Shown here: positions 50,680 to 59,097 of the stretch, piece by piece
How positions within the stretch are numbered: position 1 is the first letter of the stretch
How the letters are laid out: each line of letters starts with the position of its first letter
NCBI GenBank assembly: GCA_016860845.1
Contig: BOKF01000038.1
Span: forward strand, 1-64,000
Source of the DNA: Chloroflexota bacterium
Lineage (GTDB): Bacteria > Chloroflexota > Anaerolineae > 4572-78 > J111
Direction of reading: 5' to 3'
DNA: 64,000 nucleotides
Notes under the pieces: generated by a model
What the model was told of the DNA's origin: nothing
Seen by the model: the letters and a program-made list of their open reading frames with translations, nothing else
The model's database searches: none
Made by a program: the position numbers and the translations under genes

Positions 50680-52356
50680 TTATCTCCAGGTAAAAAAGCG
50701 GCGCTCGCTTTCGGGGCTGATGGCTGTGCCGGAACCGTCGTCATTTAGCCGCTCGACCACCACAAACCAGTCATAGCGATTCTCAGGACCATCTATCTGG
50801 CCAAAGAGCGAAAGAGGGACAATCCACTCCGGCTCTTTAATATTGGCCCCTTGATAGGTCGGTTGTCCCTGATAGGTATATACCAAACGCACGGCATATT
50901 GCTCATCCGGAGCTAAGTCTACGGGGTTCCAACGCAACACAATGGTATTACCCTGAATAAAGGCAAACCCGTCTTTAGGTTCCACTAACTCCGGTGCAGG
51001 ATATTTAAACCCGGGTGTGGGAGCAGCAGGCTCTGCGGTAGGTTCCTCCTCCACCACTTCGGGGGTATCGGTTGGTTCAGGGGTGTCAGTTGGGGTGGGA
51101 GTGTCGGTTGCTGCCGGTGTAGGCGTATCGGGGATAGAAGTCGGTGTAGCGGTATCGGTTGGCGGCGGCGTGTTGGTCGCCGGGAGCGGCGTGGACGTGT
51201 CCGTCGGGGGCAGGGTTGGCGTCGGCAGGGCCGACTCGAAGACAACGGCTTCCCCGGTTTCTTCTGGGGCTTCTGCCGTGGCTTCGGTCTGAACCGGCCC
51301 ACCTGGCAGACCCAGTGAGGCCAAAATTTGGCTGCCGGACTCGCTCTGTCCAATGAACCACCCCCCGGCGAGGCAAACGGCGCAAATCAGCACCAGGGCA
51401 ATGATTCCCGGCATGAGCAAACGCGACCGCTCCGAACGCAGAGGCGGCATCTGCTGAGCTGTGGGTCTACTCTTATTGGCTGCCAGCGGCGGTTGAACTT
51501 TTTTAACAGCCAGCGGCGGCTCAACTTTGGCTTCTTTTTTAGCCGGAGCCTCCGTGGTCTGCTCCTTCGGCTTTTCAAGGGGAGGTGTACCTTGATCCCC
51601 CGGTTTTTTTGCAGCTAAGATGGTTTGATCCACCTCGGCTGTTTGTTCAAGCGTGTCCTTTTTACCCGGCGGGGTAGCGCCGGGTTGATCCTGGCTCGCC
51701 GCCGACGGCGGTGGTTCCGGCCGGCTCATGGGTCCCGAAGGCGGTCTTGGCGAAGCCACAGGTCTGGAAGGAGATGGCGGTGCGGAAGGATCAGGCGCAG
51801 AGGTGGGCAAAGGGATACCGGCCGCCTCTTCTGCTTCCGGCATGGTCGGGGGTACAAAGGCAGCCGGGGCAGCCCCGACACCGGGTGGCGGCGCACCCAT
51901 TTCCGGTCGAGAAAGGGGCCTGACCGGCCTGGAAGCTGTGGCCGGGGGCGGTACTTCGGCGGCGGTCGGTTCAGCTTCAGGGGGTGTGGTCGGCACAGGA
52001 GAGGTAGAGGCGGGGCCAGGAGCGGAAGCTGAAGCTTCGGCTTGTTCAAGGGCGTGTCGAATTTCTGCCGGACTCATCGCTTCACCACCACTGCCGGGGA
52101 ACAGGAAATCGCCGGTCGAGTCGGGCCGGTTGACCAGCCAACTGACCAGGGCCCGGTGTGTATCCATATCCAGGACGACGACTTTAGGCTCCTGCTGACC
52201 TTCAGGCGTAAAACTAATACTCGGATTTTTTCCCGCCAGGTGCAGATGAGAAAGACGTAACTGGGCCACCTCTTCCGGAGTCAGGTGATTCTGTTGGACC
52301 AAGGACCACAGCGTCTTATTGATAATGATGTCTTTATTATCAGCTTGATTGCTCAT
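50680..52356 (-). CDS. bitopic membrane protein with integrase-like N-terminal domain
   Basis: 558 residues from the ATG at 52356. Residues 1-105 resemble the catalytic fold of tyrosine recombinases (TPEEVAQLRLSHLHL..., VVVLDMDTHRALVSWL..., GDFLFPGSGGEAMSPAEIRHAL) with only the first Arg obvious; no catalytic Tyr. Then about 200 residues of Pro/Ala/Ser-rich cytoplasmic linker, a membrane helix (LLMPGIIALVLICAVCLAGG), a Thr/Pro-rich outer linker and a C-terminal domain (APELVEPKDGFAFIQG... LRWNPVDLAPDEQYAVRLVY) like a fibronectin-type beta domain. Function unknown. Confidence 0.7.
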   Translation of the reverse strand: MSNQADNKDIIINKTLWSLVQQNHLTPEEVAQLRLSHLHLAGKNPSISFTPEGQQEPKVVVLDMDTHRALVSWLVNRPDSTGDFLFPGSGGEAMSPAEIRHALEQAEASASAPGPASTSPVPTTPPEAEPTAAEVPPPATASRPVRPLSRPEMGAPPPGVGAAPAAFVPPTMPEAEEAAGIPLPTSAPDPSAPPSPSRPVASPRPPSGPMSRPEPPPSAASQDQPGATPPGKKDTLEQTAEVDQTILAAKKPGDQGTPPLEKPKEQTTEAPAKKEAKVEPPLAVKKVQPPLAANKSRPTAQQMPPLRSERSRLLMPGIIALVLICAVCLAGGWFIGQSESGSQILASLGLPGGPVQTEATAEAPEETGEAVVFESALPTPTLPPTDTSTPLPATNTPPPTDTATPTSIPDTPTPAATDTPTPTDTPEPTDTPEVVEEEPTAEPAAPTPGFKYPAPELVEPKDGFAFIQGNTIVLRWNPVDLAPDEQYAVRLVYTYQGQPTYQGANIKEPEWIVPLSLFGQIDGPENRYDWFVVVERLNDDGSGTAISPESERRFFTWR

Positions 52357-52514
52357 AAATATTGTCCTGGCTTCCAGCCAGTTCTCCACTCTTTCGAGAC
52401 AAAGTATTTACCAATCCCGATTCTACCGACTTTTAGCAATACGAGCAAACCCTATGAGCCGCAATTTATCACTGAGACGCTATCAAGCCAGGCTGAAGTA
52501 ACAGGAGGCGCAGT

Positions 52515-52542
52515 TTGTCAGCAGGCGCCATCACTATATAAT
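52515..52542 (+). promoter_or_regulatory. sigma-70-type promoter for HDAC gene
   Basis: TTGTCA, 16-base spacer, TATAAT, 74 bases ahead of the ATG at 52616. Confidence 0.6.
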
Positions 52543-52615
52543 CATCCCGCGTTGACTCATAGCGGCGCAAGGCAAGCTATGCGAGTAGTTTAGTATACAA
52601 GCCAGGGATCGTCAA

Positions 52616-53668
52616 ATGTTAAAAAGGGGCAGAATACCTGTCTTCTATACCGACATGCACAGATTGCACGCAACCGACCAGGCCCACCTCGAAGGTTATC
52701 CTCTAGCTGTGGACGAGGTACCGGCGCGCGCGGAGATTATTTTGCAGGCGCTAGAGGCAGCCCAGCTTGGGGAAATAACCGCGCCCGTTGACCAGGGCCT
52801 TGAGCCGATTTTGGCGGTCCACCCGGCCGATTTTTTAGAATTTTTGCAAAGCGCTTATGCCGAAAGCGCCCGACAGCCAAAGGGCAGCCGCCTTTTCCCC
52901 GATACCTTTGCCACCCGGCACACCGGCTCCAAACCACGCACCTTTCCAGGGCTAAAAGGCTATTACGCTTTTGATCCGTACAGCCCTATTTTGGCCGGAA
53001 CCTGGGATGCGGCCTACTGGAGTGCCCAATGCGCCCTTGCCGCTACCGCTGCGGTGCGGGCGGGCGAGCAGGTCGCTTATGCCCTGTGCCGTCCGCCCGG
53101 CCATCACGCCGCTGCCGACCTGTATGGCGGCTATTGTTACCTTAACAATGCTGCGATTGCGGCGCGTTTTCTCCACAATAATACAGTGAGCAGTGGCCAA
53201 CGGACAGCAATCGCAATTCTGGACATTGACTATCACCACGGCAACGGCACACAGGTCATTTTTTATAACGACCCGTCGGTGCTATTTTGCTCCCTCCATG
53301 CCGACCCGGATCATGAGTATCCCTACTACTGGGGTCGCGCCGACGAAAGAGGCGAAGGGGCAGGCGCAGGCTGCAATCAGAATTGGCCGCTCCCCCCAGG
53401 AGTTGATGATGCAACCTACCTGGCTGCATTGGGCGAGGCAGTGGCCGCAATCCGGGCCTTTGCTCCCCAATACTTGCTTGTCTCTGCCGGATTCGATATT
53501 TTTGCCGACGATCCTGTAGGCGGCTTCAGCCTGACCACTGCCGGCATCCATCAAATTGCCCTGCAAATTGCAGCACTCGATATGCCGACCGTCATTATCC
53601 AGGAAGGAGGGTACCTGCAGGAGCATTTGGGTGAGAATGCAGTCGCTTTTCTGCAAACGTTCCTTTGA
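52616..53668 (+). CDS. histone deacetylase-family / acetylpolyamine amidohydrolase
   Basis: 350 residues. The zinc hydrolase core is complete: RPPGHHAAADLYGGYCYLNN (general base His pair, about 158-177), LDIDYHHGNGTQ (zinc Asp and His, about 202-213), SAGFDIFADDP (zinc Asp, about 291) and the gating loop LHADPDHEYPYYWGR typical of polyamine deacetylases. N-terminal HRLHATDQAH extends the substrate entry loop, as in APAH enzymes. It removes acetyl groups from small polyamines in bacteria. Confidence 0.9.
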   Translation: MLKRGRIPVFYTDMHRLHATDQAHLEGYPLAVDEVPARAEIILQALEAAQLGEITAPVDQGLEPILAVHPADFLEFLQSAYAESARQPKGSRLFPDTFATRHTGSKPRTFPGLKGYYAFDPYSPILAGTWDAAYWSAQCALAATAAVRAGEQVAYALCRPPGHHAAADLYGGYCYLNNAAIAARFLHNNTVSSGQRTAIAILDIDYHHGNGTQVIFYNDPSVLFCSLHADPDHEYPYYWGRADERGEGAGAGCNQNWPLPPGVDDATYLAALGEAVAAIRAFAPQYLLVSAGFDIFADDPVGGFSLTTAGIHQIALQIAALDMPTVIIQEGGYLQEHLGENAVAFLQTFL

Positions 53669-53797
53669 CAAATTGTTGTATTGACATAATAATTTTGTGG
53701 GAAGTCTAAAGCTTGCGTTTTGAGCTAAGATAATGTACAATGGAAAAAGCTCAAGGCAGGCAGTTAATTTCAACTCAATTTGTGCATTGAGACTAAT

Positions 53798-53929
53798 ATG
53801 AGAAGTATTTCGCGACAACAACTTTTAATTCTAGCCATTTTGTTGTTCTTTTCGGTGGTGATTTTGGGTTGTTTATGCATGTTGGTTGTTCCCAGCCCAA
53901 CTACCGGCGGCCCACCTTTTGCTTTTTAG
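53798..53929 (+). CDS. small single-helix membrane peptide
   Basis: 43 codons from ATG 53798 to TAG 53927. After a basic start (MRSISRQQ) comes a hydrophobic stretch (LLILAILLFFSVVILGC) and then CMLVVPSPTTGG. The Cys after ILG could be lipidated. No strong ribosome binding site. A terminator follows 70 bases downstream, so it would be a separate short transcript. A possible promoter (TTGACA at 53665) lies upstream. Real gene status is uncertain. Confidence 0.4.
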   Translation: MRSISRQQLLILAILLFFSVVILGCLCMLVVPSPTTGGPPFAF

Positions 53930-53998
53930 GCAATTGGTTTTTACAAACTTATAACCGTCCTGGTATGGCCCGTTCGGGGATACGCAGTTGCTTTTACC

Positions 53999-54029
53999 TC
54001 GGCAAGGAATTTCAGCTTGCCGATTTTTT
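53999..54029 (+). terminator. rho-independent terminator
   Basis: TCGGCAAG and CTTGCCGA pair around GAATTTCAG, followed by six T. It ends any transcript from the small membrane peptide region. Confidence 0.75.
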
Positions 54030-54071
54030 GTTTTATGCACTTGACGGTTCTGTTTGTTAGCCGGGGTAGAA

Positions 54072-54101
54072 TTGGCAAAAGCTTCTCGACATTGCTATAA
54101 T
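54072..54101 (+). promoter_or_regulatory. promoter with extended -10 upstream of the Pro-rich membrane protein gene
   Basis: TTGGCA, 18-base spacer and TGC-TATAAT. The leader of about 100 bases contains a short ACCGG/CCGGT repeat. Confidence 0.65.
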
Positions 54102-54205
54102 AGCTCAGCCGTTACCGGTTTTCCTGCTCCGGTTTTCGGGAACAAACTGGAGATTCCTCCCACTTGCATCACGGCTGTCTTAATGAGGAAGGAGTTTTTG
54201 AGTCT

Positions 54206-54790
54206 ATGAGCCGACCGGCTCCGTTTCGTTTGATGAAGGCTTTTCAAGAAATTCAGCCGCACCGCTTGGCCTCCGCCTGGATTCGTATGGGGCTACTGCT
54301 GACCGCTGCTATAATTTTGAGCTTCTGGCTGGCCGCTCCTCACGTTGACGCCGATATATTGTTTCAATCGCCGGCGTCGCCGCTGGTCCAACCCGGTTTC
54401 GAGCAAGTTTCTCCTCTCTCGCCTATTGACCAATTCCCTGTCGAGCAGGTTCCCGTTCAACCTGCTCCCGCTGAACAAGCCCCAGCCCAGCCAGTTACCC
54501 CGGTTGAGGCTGCCCCGGGGGCAACTCCCCCAGTAGTCGAAGGTGGCGCTCCTGCACCTCCCACGCCTGAGCCAATCTCCCGGCGAGAGAGAGAAGAAAC
54601 GCCGGTTGATGAGGAAGGTGGACCTTCCAATTTTATTCTGGATCAAGCGGAATTAATTGATACGGTCGTTGTTTCCGGCGCTTACATCTGGCTCTGCTGT
54701 GGGGTCAGCTTGTTCTTGCTGGTGCCCTTGTTTTTACTATTTGTCTACGTTCGAGGAAGAAGTAAAATTATCCGAGAAGAAGGTTATTAA
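54206..54790 (+). CDS. Pro-rich two-helix membrane protein
   Basis: 194 residues from ATG 54206, with AAGGAG 12 bases upstream (long spacing). A first hydrophobic stretch (MGLLLTAAIILSFWLAAP, about 28-45), then about 100 residues rich in Pro/Gln/Glu with imperfect repeats, then a second membrane helix (LCCGVSLFLLVPLFLLFVY, about 160-180) and a basic cytoplasmic tail. No family recognised. The gene precedes the GT39 gene and is probably co-transcribed. Confidence 0.65.
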   Translation: MSRPAPFRLMKAFQEIQPHRLASAWIRMGLLLTAAIILSFWLAAPHVDADILFQSPASPLVQPGFEQVSPLSPIDQFPVEQVPVQPAPAEQAPAQPVTPVEAAPGATPPVVEGGAPAPPTPEPISRREREETPVDEEGGPSNFILDQAELIDTVVVSGAYIWLCCGVSLFLLVPLFLLFVYVRGRSKIIREEGY

Positions 54791-54848
54791 ACCCTCAGAG
54801 CATCTTCTCAGGCACTCGGATTCTGAGCAGGTGGAGGGGGAAAGACGA

Positions 54849-56423
54849 TTGCCCAATCCAGTTTTTTCCTCAAGCATCCTAAAATCAACTCAAGCGACGC
54901 GGGCGGTGCTCATGCTCATCACCTGGGTCGCTTTTTTGTTGCGCACGGTGAATCTGGCCGGACAAAGTCTGTGGCGTGATGAAGTTGATGCGATTCGCTT
55001 TTCCAATTGGCCGCTGCCGCAGTTGGTTGCCGGTTTGTTCCAAGAAGGGCACAATGGTCCCCTCTTCTTTTTAGGGCTGCGTTTCTGGCGCAATGTTGGC
55101 GGTAACTCTGAGTTTGCGCTGCGCTATCCCTCGGCGCTGCTGGGGGCGCTGGCTGTGCCCCTTGGTTTTGTGCTGGCCCGCCAACTCGGTTTTGGCCGGC
55201 GGGTAGCGCTGCTGTTGGGGATATTGCTGGCTACCTCGCCCTATCTAGTTTGGTATGGGCAAGAGGCCAAAATGTATACCCTGCTGCTGGCGCTTGTCGC
55301 TTTGGCATTTATAGCCTATCGCAAAGCCTTGACCTCCTCCCCAACCCTCCCCCTTGAAGGGAGAGGGAGAAAAAATTGGGTTTGGTGGCTGGTGTTCGTC
55401 GTCGCCACGACCCTCTCTTTTTACACCCACATCCTGGCCCCCTTAATGCTGGTTGTCTATGGTTTGGTCGCCTGGCTGCACCCAGCCGAATGGCGGCGCC
55501 ACTGGCGGGGCTGGCTCGTGAGTATGGGTTGTTTAACCCTGCCCTATTTGCCCCTGGCGCTGTGGCAAGCACCGCTGTGGTGGAACACTTTTCAGAGCGG
55601 CCATCCTTTTTATCCCCTTGATAAACAGATTTATACCTTGCTGCAACTCTACAGCAGCGGCCTGGTGCGTTTTCTCGGCTTGACCGCCATCATCCTGTTC
55701 GTTTTTCTATGGCTATGCGGTCTTCTATTACCCGGACCGCTGACCTCTGGCCGCCGGCCGCCGGCGAATTATGCTCGACGTTTCACCTTTAACATTTCAC
55801 GCCTCATCCTGGCCGGCTGGGTCCTTCTCCCCCTACTTATCGTCTATCTCATCTCGCTCCGCGTCGCCGTTTTTGAAGATCGTTATCTGATTTATATCGT
55901 GCCCGGTTTTTACCTGTTGGTTGCGGTGGGACTGGGCCTGATACGGCGCTATTCACCGCTGCTGGCCGGATTATGCCTGGGCCTGGTGTTGGTTATCAAT
56001 CTGCTGGGCATTTGGCAGCAGCAGCGCCAGCCCATCAAAGCCGACTTCCGGGCGGCGGCGGCCTATTTAGCCAGCCACCCCCAACCCACCTCACCGATTA
56101 TGCTGCAAATGCCGTACTTACGCTATACGCTCAGGTATTACTACCCCGGCAAGTACAAAATCCTTGAAGGGTTATGGACGAATAACGGCAAAACAGAAGC
56201 CCAGGTTGACGCCGAAATGACCGCCCTGACTGCCGATTTGAGCGACCTGTGGCTGGTCGTATCCGAAGAGGACGCCTGGGACAGCCGCCGCCTGACTCGT
56301 GCCTGGCTCGACACCCACGCCCACTTGGTTGACCAGGCTCACTTTACCCGGGTGGACGTGTACCATTACCAATTTCAGCCCGGCGTCATCGAAACCCAAA
56401 GTGTGGGACCAGGGATGAAGTGA
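54849..56423 (+). CDS. GT39/ArnT-like polyprenyl-phosphate glycosyltransferase, membrane
   Basis: 524 residues from TTG 54849, chosen because GGAGGGGGA lies 8 bases upstream and the frame before overlaps the previous gene. About ten membrane helices. First loop has RTVNLAGQSLWRDEVDAIRF with the Asp-Glu pair typical of GT-C enzymes, and HNGPLFFLGLRFW. Two in-frame repeat-derived segments occur (TLPLEGRGRKN near residue 165, and RRFTFNISR near 312). It probably adds sugars from a lipid carrier to envelope targets. Confidence 0.8.
   Translation: MPNPVFSSSILKSTQATRAVLMLITWVAFLLRTVNLAGQSLWRDEVDAIRFSNWPLPQLVAGLFQEGHNGPLFFLGLRFWRNVGGNSEFALRYPSALLGALAVPLGFVLARQLGFGRRVALLLGILLATSPYLVWYGQEAKMYTLLLALVALAFIAYRKALTSSPTLPLEGRGRKNWVWWLVFVVATTLSFYTHILAPLMLVVYGLVAWLHPAEWRRHWRGWLVSMGCLTLPYLPLALWQAPLWWNTFQSGHPFYPLDKQIYTLLQLYSSGLVRFLGLTAIILFVFLWLCGLLLPGPLTSGRRPPANYARRFTFNISRLILAGWVLLPLLIVYLISLRVAVFEDRYLIYIVPGFYLLVAVGLGLIRRYSPLLAGLCLGLVLVINLLGIWQQQRQPIKADFRAAAAYLASHPQPTSPIMLQMPYLRYTLRYYYPGKYKILEGLWTNNGKTEAQVDAEMTALTADLSDLWLVVSEEDAWDSRRLTRAWLDTHAHLVDQAHFTRVDVYHYQFQPGVIETQSVGPGMK
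55333..55370. repeat. palindromic repeat in frame inside GT39 gene
   Basis: CTCCCCC...CTTGAAGGGAGAGGGAG hairpin encoding TLPLEGRGRK. It belongs to the same family as the paaA insert at 44839-44883. Confidence 0.75.
55744..55805. repeat. GC palindrome and heptad tract inside GT39 gene
   Basis: A CCGCCGGCCGCCGG palindrome is followed by four in-phase 7-mers of type ACNTTTC (55778-55805). Frame stays open through both. The encoded segment lies in a loop between helices. Confidence 0.6.
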
Positions 56424-56424
56424 G

Positions 56425-58767
56425 ATGGAGCAACGAGTCACCCTGAGGGGAGCCGTCGAACGCATCACCTATACCAACCCGGAGAATGGCTACACCATCG
56501 CCCGCTTTCATGCTGACAAGCAGTTTGGCCTGATTACCATCGTCGGTGCGCTGGCCGAGGTTCATCCTGGCGCCCGGCTGAAAATCGAGGGACGCTGGAA
56601 AACGCACCCCAAGTACGGCGAACAGTTTGAGATCGAACGCTATGTCGAGGAGATGCCGGCCACCGTCGAGGGTATCAAACGTTACCTTGGCAGCGGGTTG
56701 ATCAAGGGCATTGGGCCGGTGATGGCTAAACGCATCGCCGAGAAGTTCGGCCAGTACACCCTGGAAGTCATCGAAAATGACATCGAACGGCTGGCCGAAG
56801 TTGAAGGCATTGGCTCCAAGCGGGTCAAAATGATCGCCCAGGCCTGGGAAGCGCAAAAGCAGATCAAAGAGATCATGCTCTTTCTGCAAAGCCACCAGGT
56901 CAGCACCAATCTGGCGGTTAAAATTTATAAAACCTATGGTGATACGGCTATCGGCGTGGTTAAAAATGACCCCTACCGCCTGGCCCGCGATATTTTCGGC
57001 ATCGGCTTTGTTACCGCCGACAAAATTGCCCGTAATATCGGGATTGCCGCCGATGCGCCCGAGCGCGTCGCCGCGGGCATCGAGTACACCCTCAACCAAC
57101 TGGCCGACGAGGGCCACGTTTTTGCCCCGCGTGACCACTTGATCCAGGCCGCTGTCAAAATTTTGGAGCCTTCAGCCCAGGATTCCGCCCCAGGAGTTTC
57201 CCCAGAGCAAATTGACGCCCAGATTGAGGTACTCCGCCAGGCAGACCGGGTTAAAGTGGAGACAGTTGGAGAGGAGAAAATTGTCAATGCCCTGACAGGC
57301 ACAAGCAATCAACAGCCAATAATCAATAGTCAATGGCCCCCGGAAGCAGTCCCTGGTGCTCAAGGAAAAAAATCGCAAATCCAAAATCTAAAATCTAAAA
57401 TCGACGCGGTTTACCTTCCGCCCTTTTACTACGCCGAAATTGGAGTGGCCCGGCAAATGGGCCAACTCTTGCACAGCGATCAGAGCCGGCTGGCGACATT
57501 TGCCCATGTAAATTGGGATAAAGCGTTTGAGTGGCTGGCGGCTAACCGCAGCGATGGGGTCATTTTAGCCGAGCAGCAGCGCCAGGCCGTGCAGACAGCC
57601 CTGACCAGCAAAATCAGCATCCTGACCGGCGGGCCGGGCACGGGCAAAACCAGCACCGTGCAGGCCGTTCTGCGGCTGCTGCAAGGCAAAGGCAAGAATG
57701 CCTTGCTGGCTGCTCCTACGGGCCGGGCGGCCAAACGGCTGACCGAAAGCACCGGCCATGAAGCCAGAACGATCCACCGGCTGCTGGAGGTCAGTCCCGG
57801 CGAAGGGTTTAAGTTCCAGCGCAACCAGGATAACCCGCTGGAGTGTGACCTGCTGATTGTGGACGAGTGCTCGATGGTGGATTTGATGCTCATGAATAAT
57901 GTCCTTAAAGCCATCCACCCGGCCAGTCACCTGCTGCTGGTTGGCGATGCCGACCAGTTGCCCAGCGTCGGCGCGGGCAATGTCCTGCGGGACATTATTG
58001 CCAGCGGTGTAGTGCCCGTTACGCGGCTCGACGTGATCTTTCGGCAGGCCGCCGGCAGCACGATTATTACCAACGCCCACCGCATCAATAAAGGCGAGAT
58101 GCCCTTCTTCCCCCCCGACAGAAAAGATTTCTTTTTCTTCGGCAAGGAAGAGCCGGAGGAGGCGTCGGAGTTGGTGGTGGATATTGTGGCCCGGCGCATC
58201 CCCGAAAAATTTGGCGTTCCAATGACCGATGTGCAAGTCCTCAGCCCGATGCATCGCGGGGCCGCCGGAGCGCGCATGCTCAACGAAAAACTGCAAGCTC
58301 GTCTGAACCCCCTGCGCTACGACCAGCCCGAATATCGCAGCGGCAGCCGTCTGTTTCGCAAGGGTGACCGGGTACTGCAACTGCGCAACAACTATGATAA
58401 GGATGTCTTCAACGGCGATATCGGCCGGATTGAGCTGATTGACCTGGAAGAGGGCGAAATCCAGGTAGATTTTGAAGGGCGCAGTGTGACCTACGATTTA
58501 AGTGACCTGGACGAACTGACCCTGGCCTACGCTATGAGCGTCCACAAAAGCCAGGGCAGTGAATACCCGGTGGTGGTGCTGCCGCTGCTCACCCAGCACT
58601 ACATGCTCTTGCAGCGCAACCTGCTTTACACCGCCATTACCCGGGCTAAGAAGATGGTGGTCATTGTCGGCACGCGCAAGGCTATCGCCATGGCCGTGAA
58701 GAATGACAAAATTGCGGCTCGCTGGACGGCGCTGACCGAACGTTTACTGACAGCAGTGAAGCAGTAG
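56425..58767 (+). CDS. recD2: RecD2-type SF1B DNA helicase
   Basis: 780 residues. N-terminal OB domain (1-80), helix-hairpin-helix region (LAEVEGIGSKRVKMI near 120), then helicase domains: Walker A GGPGTGKTST near residue 401, Walker B LLIVDECSMVD near 476, GDADQLPSVG, and C-terminal motifs AYAMSVHKSQGSEYP and LLYTAITRAKKMVVI. A 5'-3' helicase in repair. Residues about 292-326 (TSNQQPIINSQ..., KSQIQNLKSKI) are encoded by heptad repeats and interrupt the conserved part between VGEEKIVNAL and VYLPPFYYAE. The ATG is one base after the GT39 stop. Confidence 0.93.
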   Translation: MEQRVTLRGAVERITYTNPENGYTIARFHADKQFGLITIVGALAEVHPGARLKIEGRWKTHPKYGEQFEIERYVEEMPATVEGIKRYLGSGLIKGIGPVMAKRIAEKFGQYTLEVIENDIERLAEVEGIGSKRVKMIAQAWEAQKQIKEIMLFLQSHQVSTNLAVKIYKTYGDTAIGVVKNDPYRLARDIFGIGFVTADKIARNIGIAADAPERVAAGIEYTLNQLADEGHVFAPRDHLIQAAVKILEPSAQDSAPGVSPEQIDAQIEVLRQADRVKVETVGEEKIVNALTGTSNQQPIINSQWPPEAVPGAQGKKSQIQNLKSKIDAVYLPPFYYAEIGVARQMGQLLHSDQSRLATFAHVNWDKAFEWLAANRSDGVILAEQQRQAVQTALTSKISILTGGPGTGKTSTVQAVLRLLQGKGKNALLAAPTGRAAKRLTESTGHEARTIHRLLEVSPGEGFKFQRNQDNPLECDLLIVDECSMVDLMLMNNVLKAIHPASHLLLVGDADQLPSVGAGNVLRDIIASGVVPVTRLDVIFRQAAGSTIITNAHRINKGEMPFFPPDRKDFFFFGKEEPEEASELVVDIVARRIPEKFGVPMTDVQVLSPMHRGAAGARMLNEKLQARLNPLRYDQPEYRSGSRLFRKGDRVLQLRNNYDKDVFNGDIGRIELIDLEEGEIQVDFEGRSVTYDLSDLDELTLAYAMSVHKSQGSEYPVVVLPLLTQHYMLLQRNLLYTAITRAKKMVVIVGTRKAIAMAVKNDKIAARWTALTERLLTAVKQ
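57307..57403. repeat. heptad-repeat insertion in frame inside recD2
   Basis: Two heptad tracts: 57307-57336 (AATCAAN units) and 57374-57403 (CTAAAAT units, also seen at 43197-43212). Together with the middle about 100 bases are inserted without breaking the frame. Confidence 0.8.
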
Positions 58768-58799
58768 GTTAAAAATCTCGAAAATTAGCTTTAGCAGTC

Positions 58800-58828
58800 T
58801 TGACAGATATAACAACCTGTGCTAATAT
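58800..58828 (+). promoter_or_regulatory. ilv operon promoter
   Basis: TTGACA at 58800, 17-base spacer, TAATAT at 58823-58828 with a TGC extended -10 (58820-58822). It points into the leader peptide gene. Confidence 0.8.
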
Positions 58829-58873
58829 TGCCCCCATAAATTTGACCGTCGAAATCACAGGTTATCCATCCAA

Positions 58874-58960
58874 ATGTTAAATCGCGTTGTGGTAGTAGTA
58901 GTACTTGGCGTCCTCCTTATTAGTTATAAGGGGGCGTTTGTCGTTGGAAGTGCTACGTAA
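58874..58960 (+). CDS. ilv leader peptide (attenuator)
   Basis: 28 codons from ATG 58874 to TAA 58958. It holds nine Val, four Leu and one Ile codon, with six Val codons in a row at positions 5-10. Such a composition and location directly before an ilvB operon and a terminator identify a branched-chain amino acid leader peptide. The second half of the coding sequence carries the anti-terminator strand (58930-58941). Ribosome binding sequence is weak (ACAGGTT). Confidence 0.85.
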   Translation: MLNRVVVVVVLGVLLISYKGAFVVGSAT

Positions 58961-59018
58961 GCCACAGCCGCACTTAGTTCGTTCACAAACGCCTCCCACA
59001 CCGGGAGGCGTTTTTGTG
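58930..59018 (+). terminator. attenuator: terminator and competing anti-terminator
   Basis: Terminator: AAACGCCTCCC (58987-58997) pairs with GGGAGGCGTTT (59003-59013), then TTTTT. Anti-terminator: GGGGGCGTTTGT (58930-58941), which lies within the leader peptide gene, is complementary over 12 bases (one G-T pair) to ACAAACGCCTCC (58985-58996), the 5' arm of the terminator. A ribosome stalled on the Val codons leaves 58930-58941 free; one that finishes covers it. Confidence 0.85.
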
Positions 59019-59097
59019 TAATAACCCAGGTGACAGGTAATTGGCTACTTGCTGCCTAACTCTATTAACCGTTTATCTATTTTACAAGGAGAGAAAA

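Noticed and set aside
51017..52198. Gly/Val-rich frames on the plus strand opposite the integrase-like membrane protein
   Set aside because: These are complements of Pro/Thr-rich coding sequence with no independent support.
53869..54060. 63-codon plus-strand frame between the HDAC and Pro-rich protein genes
   Set aside because: It overlaps the small membrane peptide and runs through the terminator at 53999-54029, so translation is unlikely.
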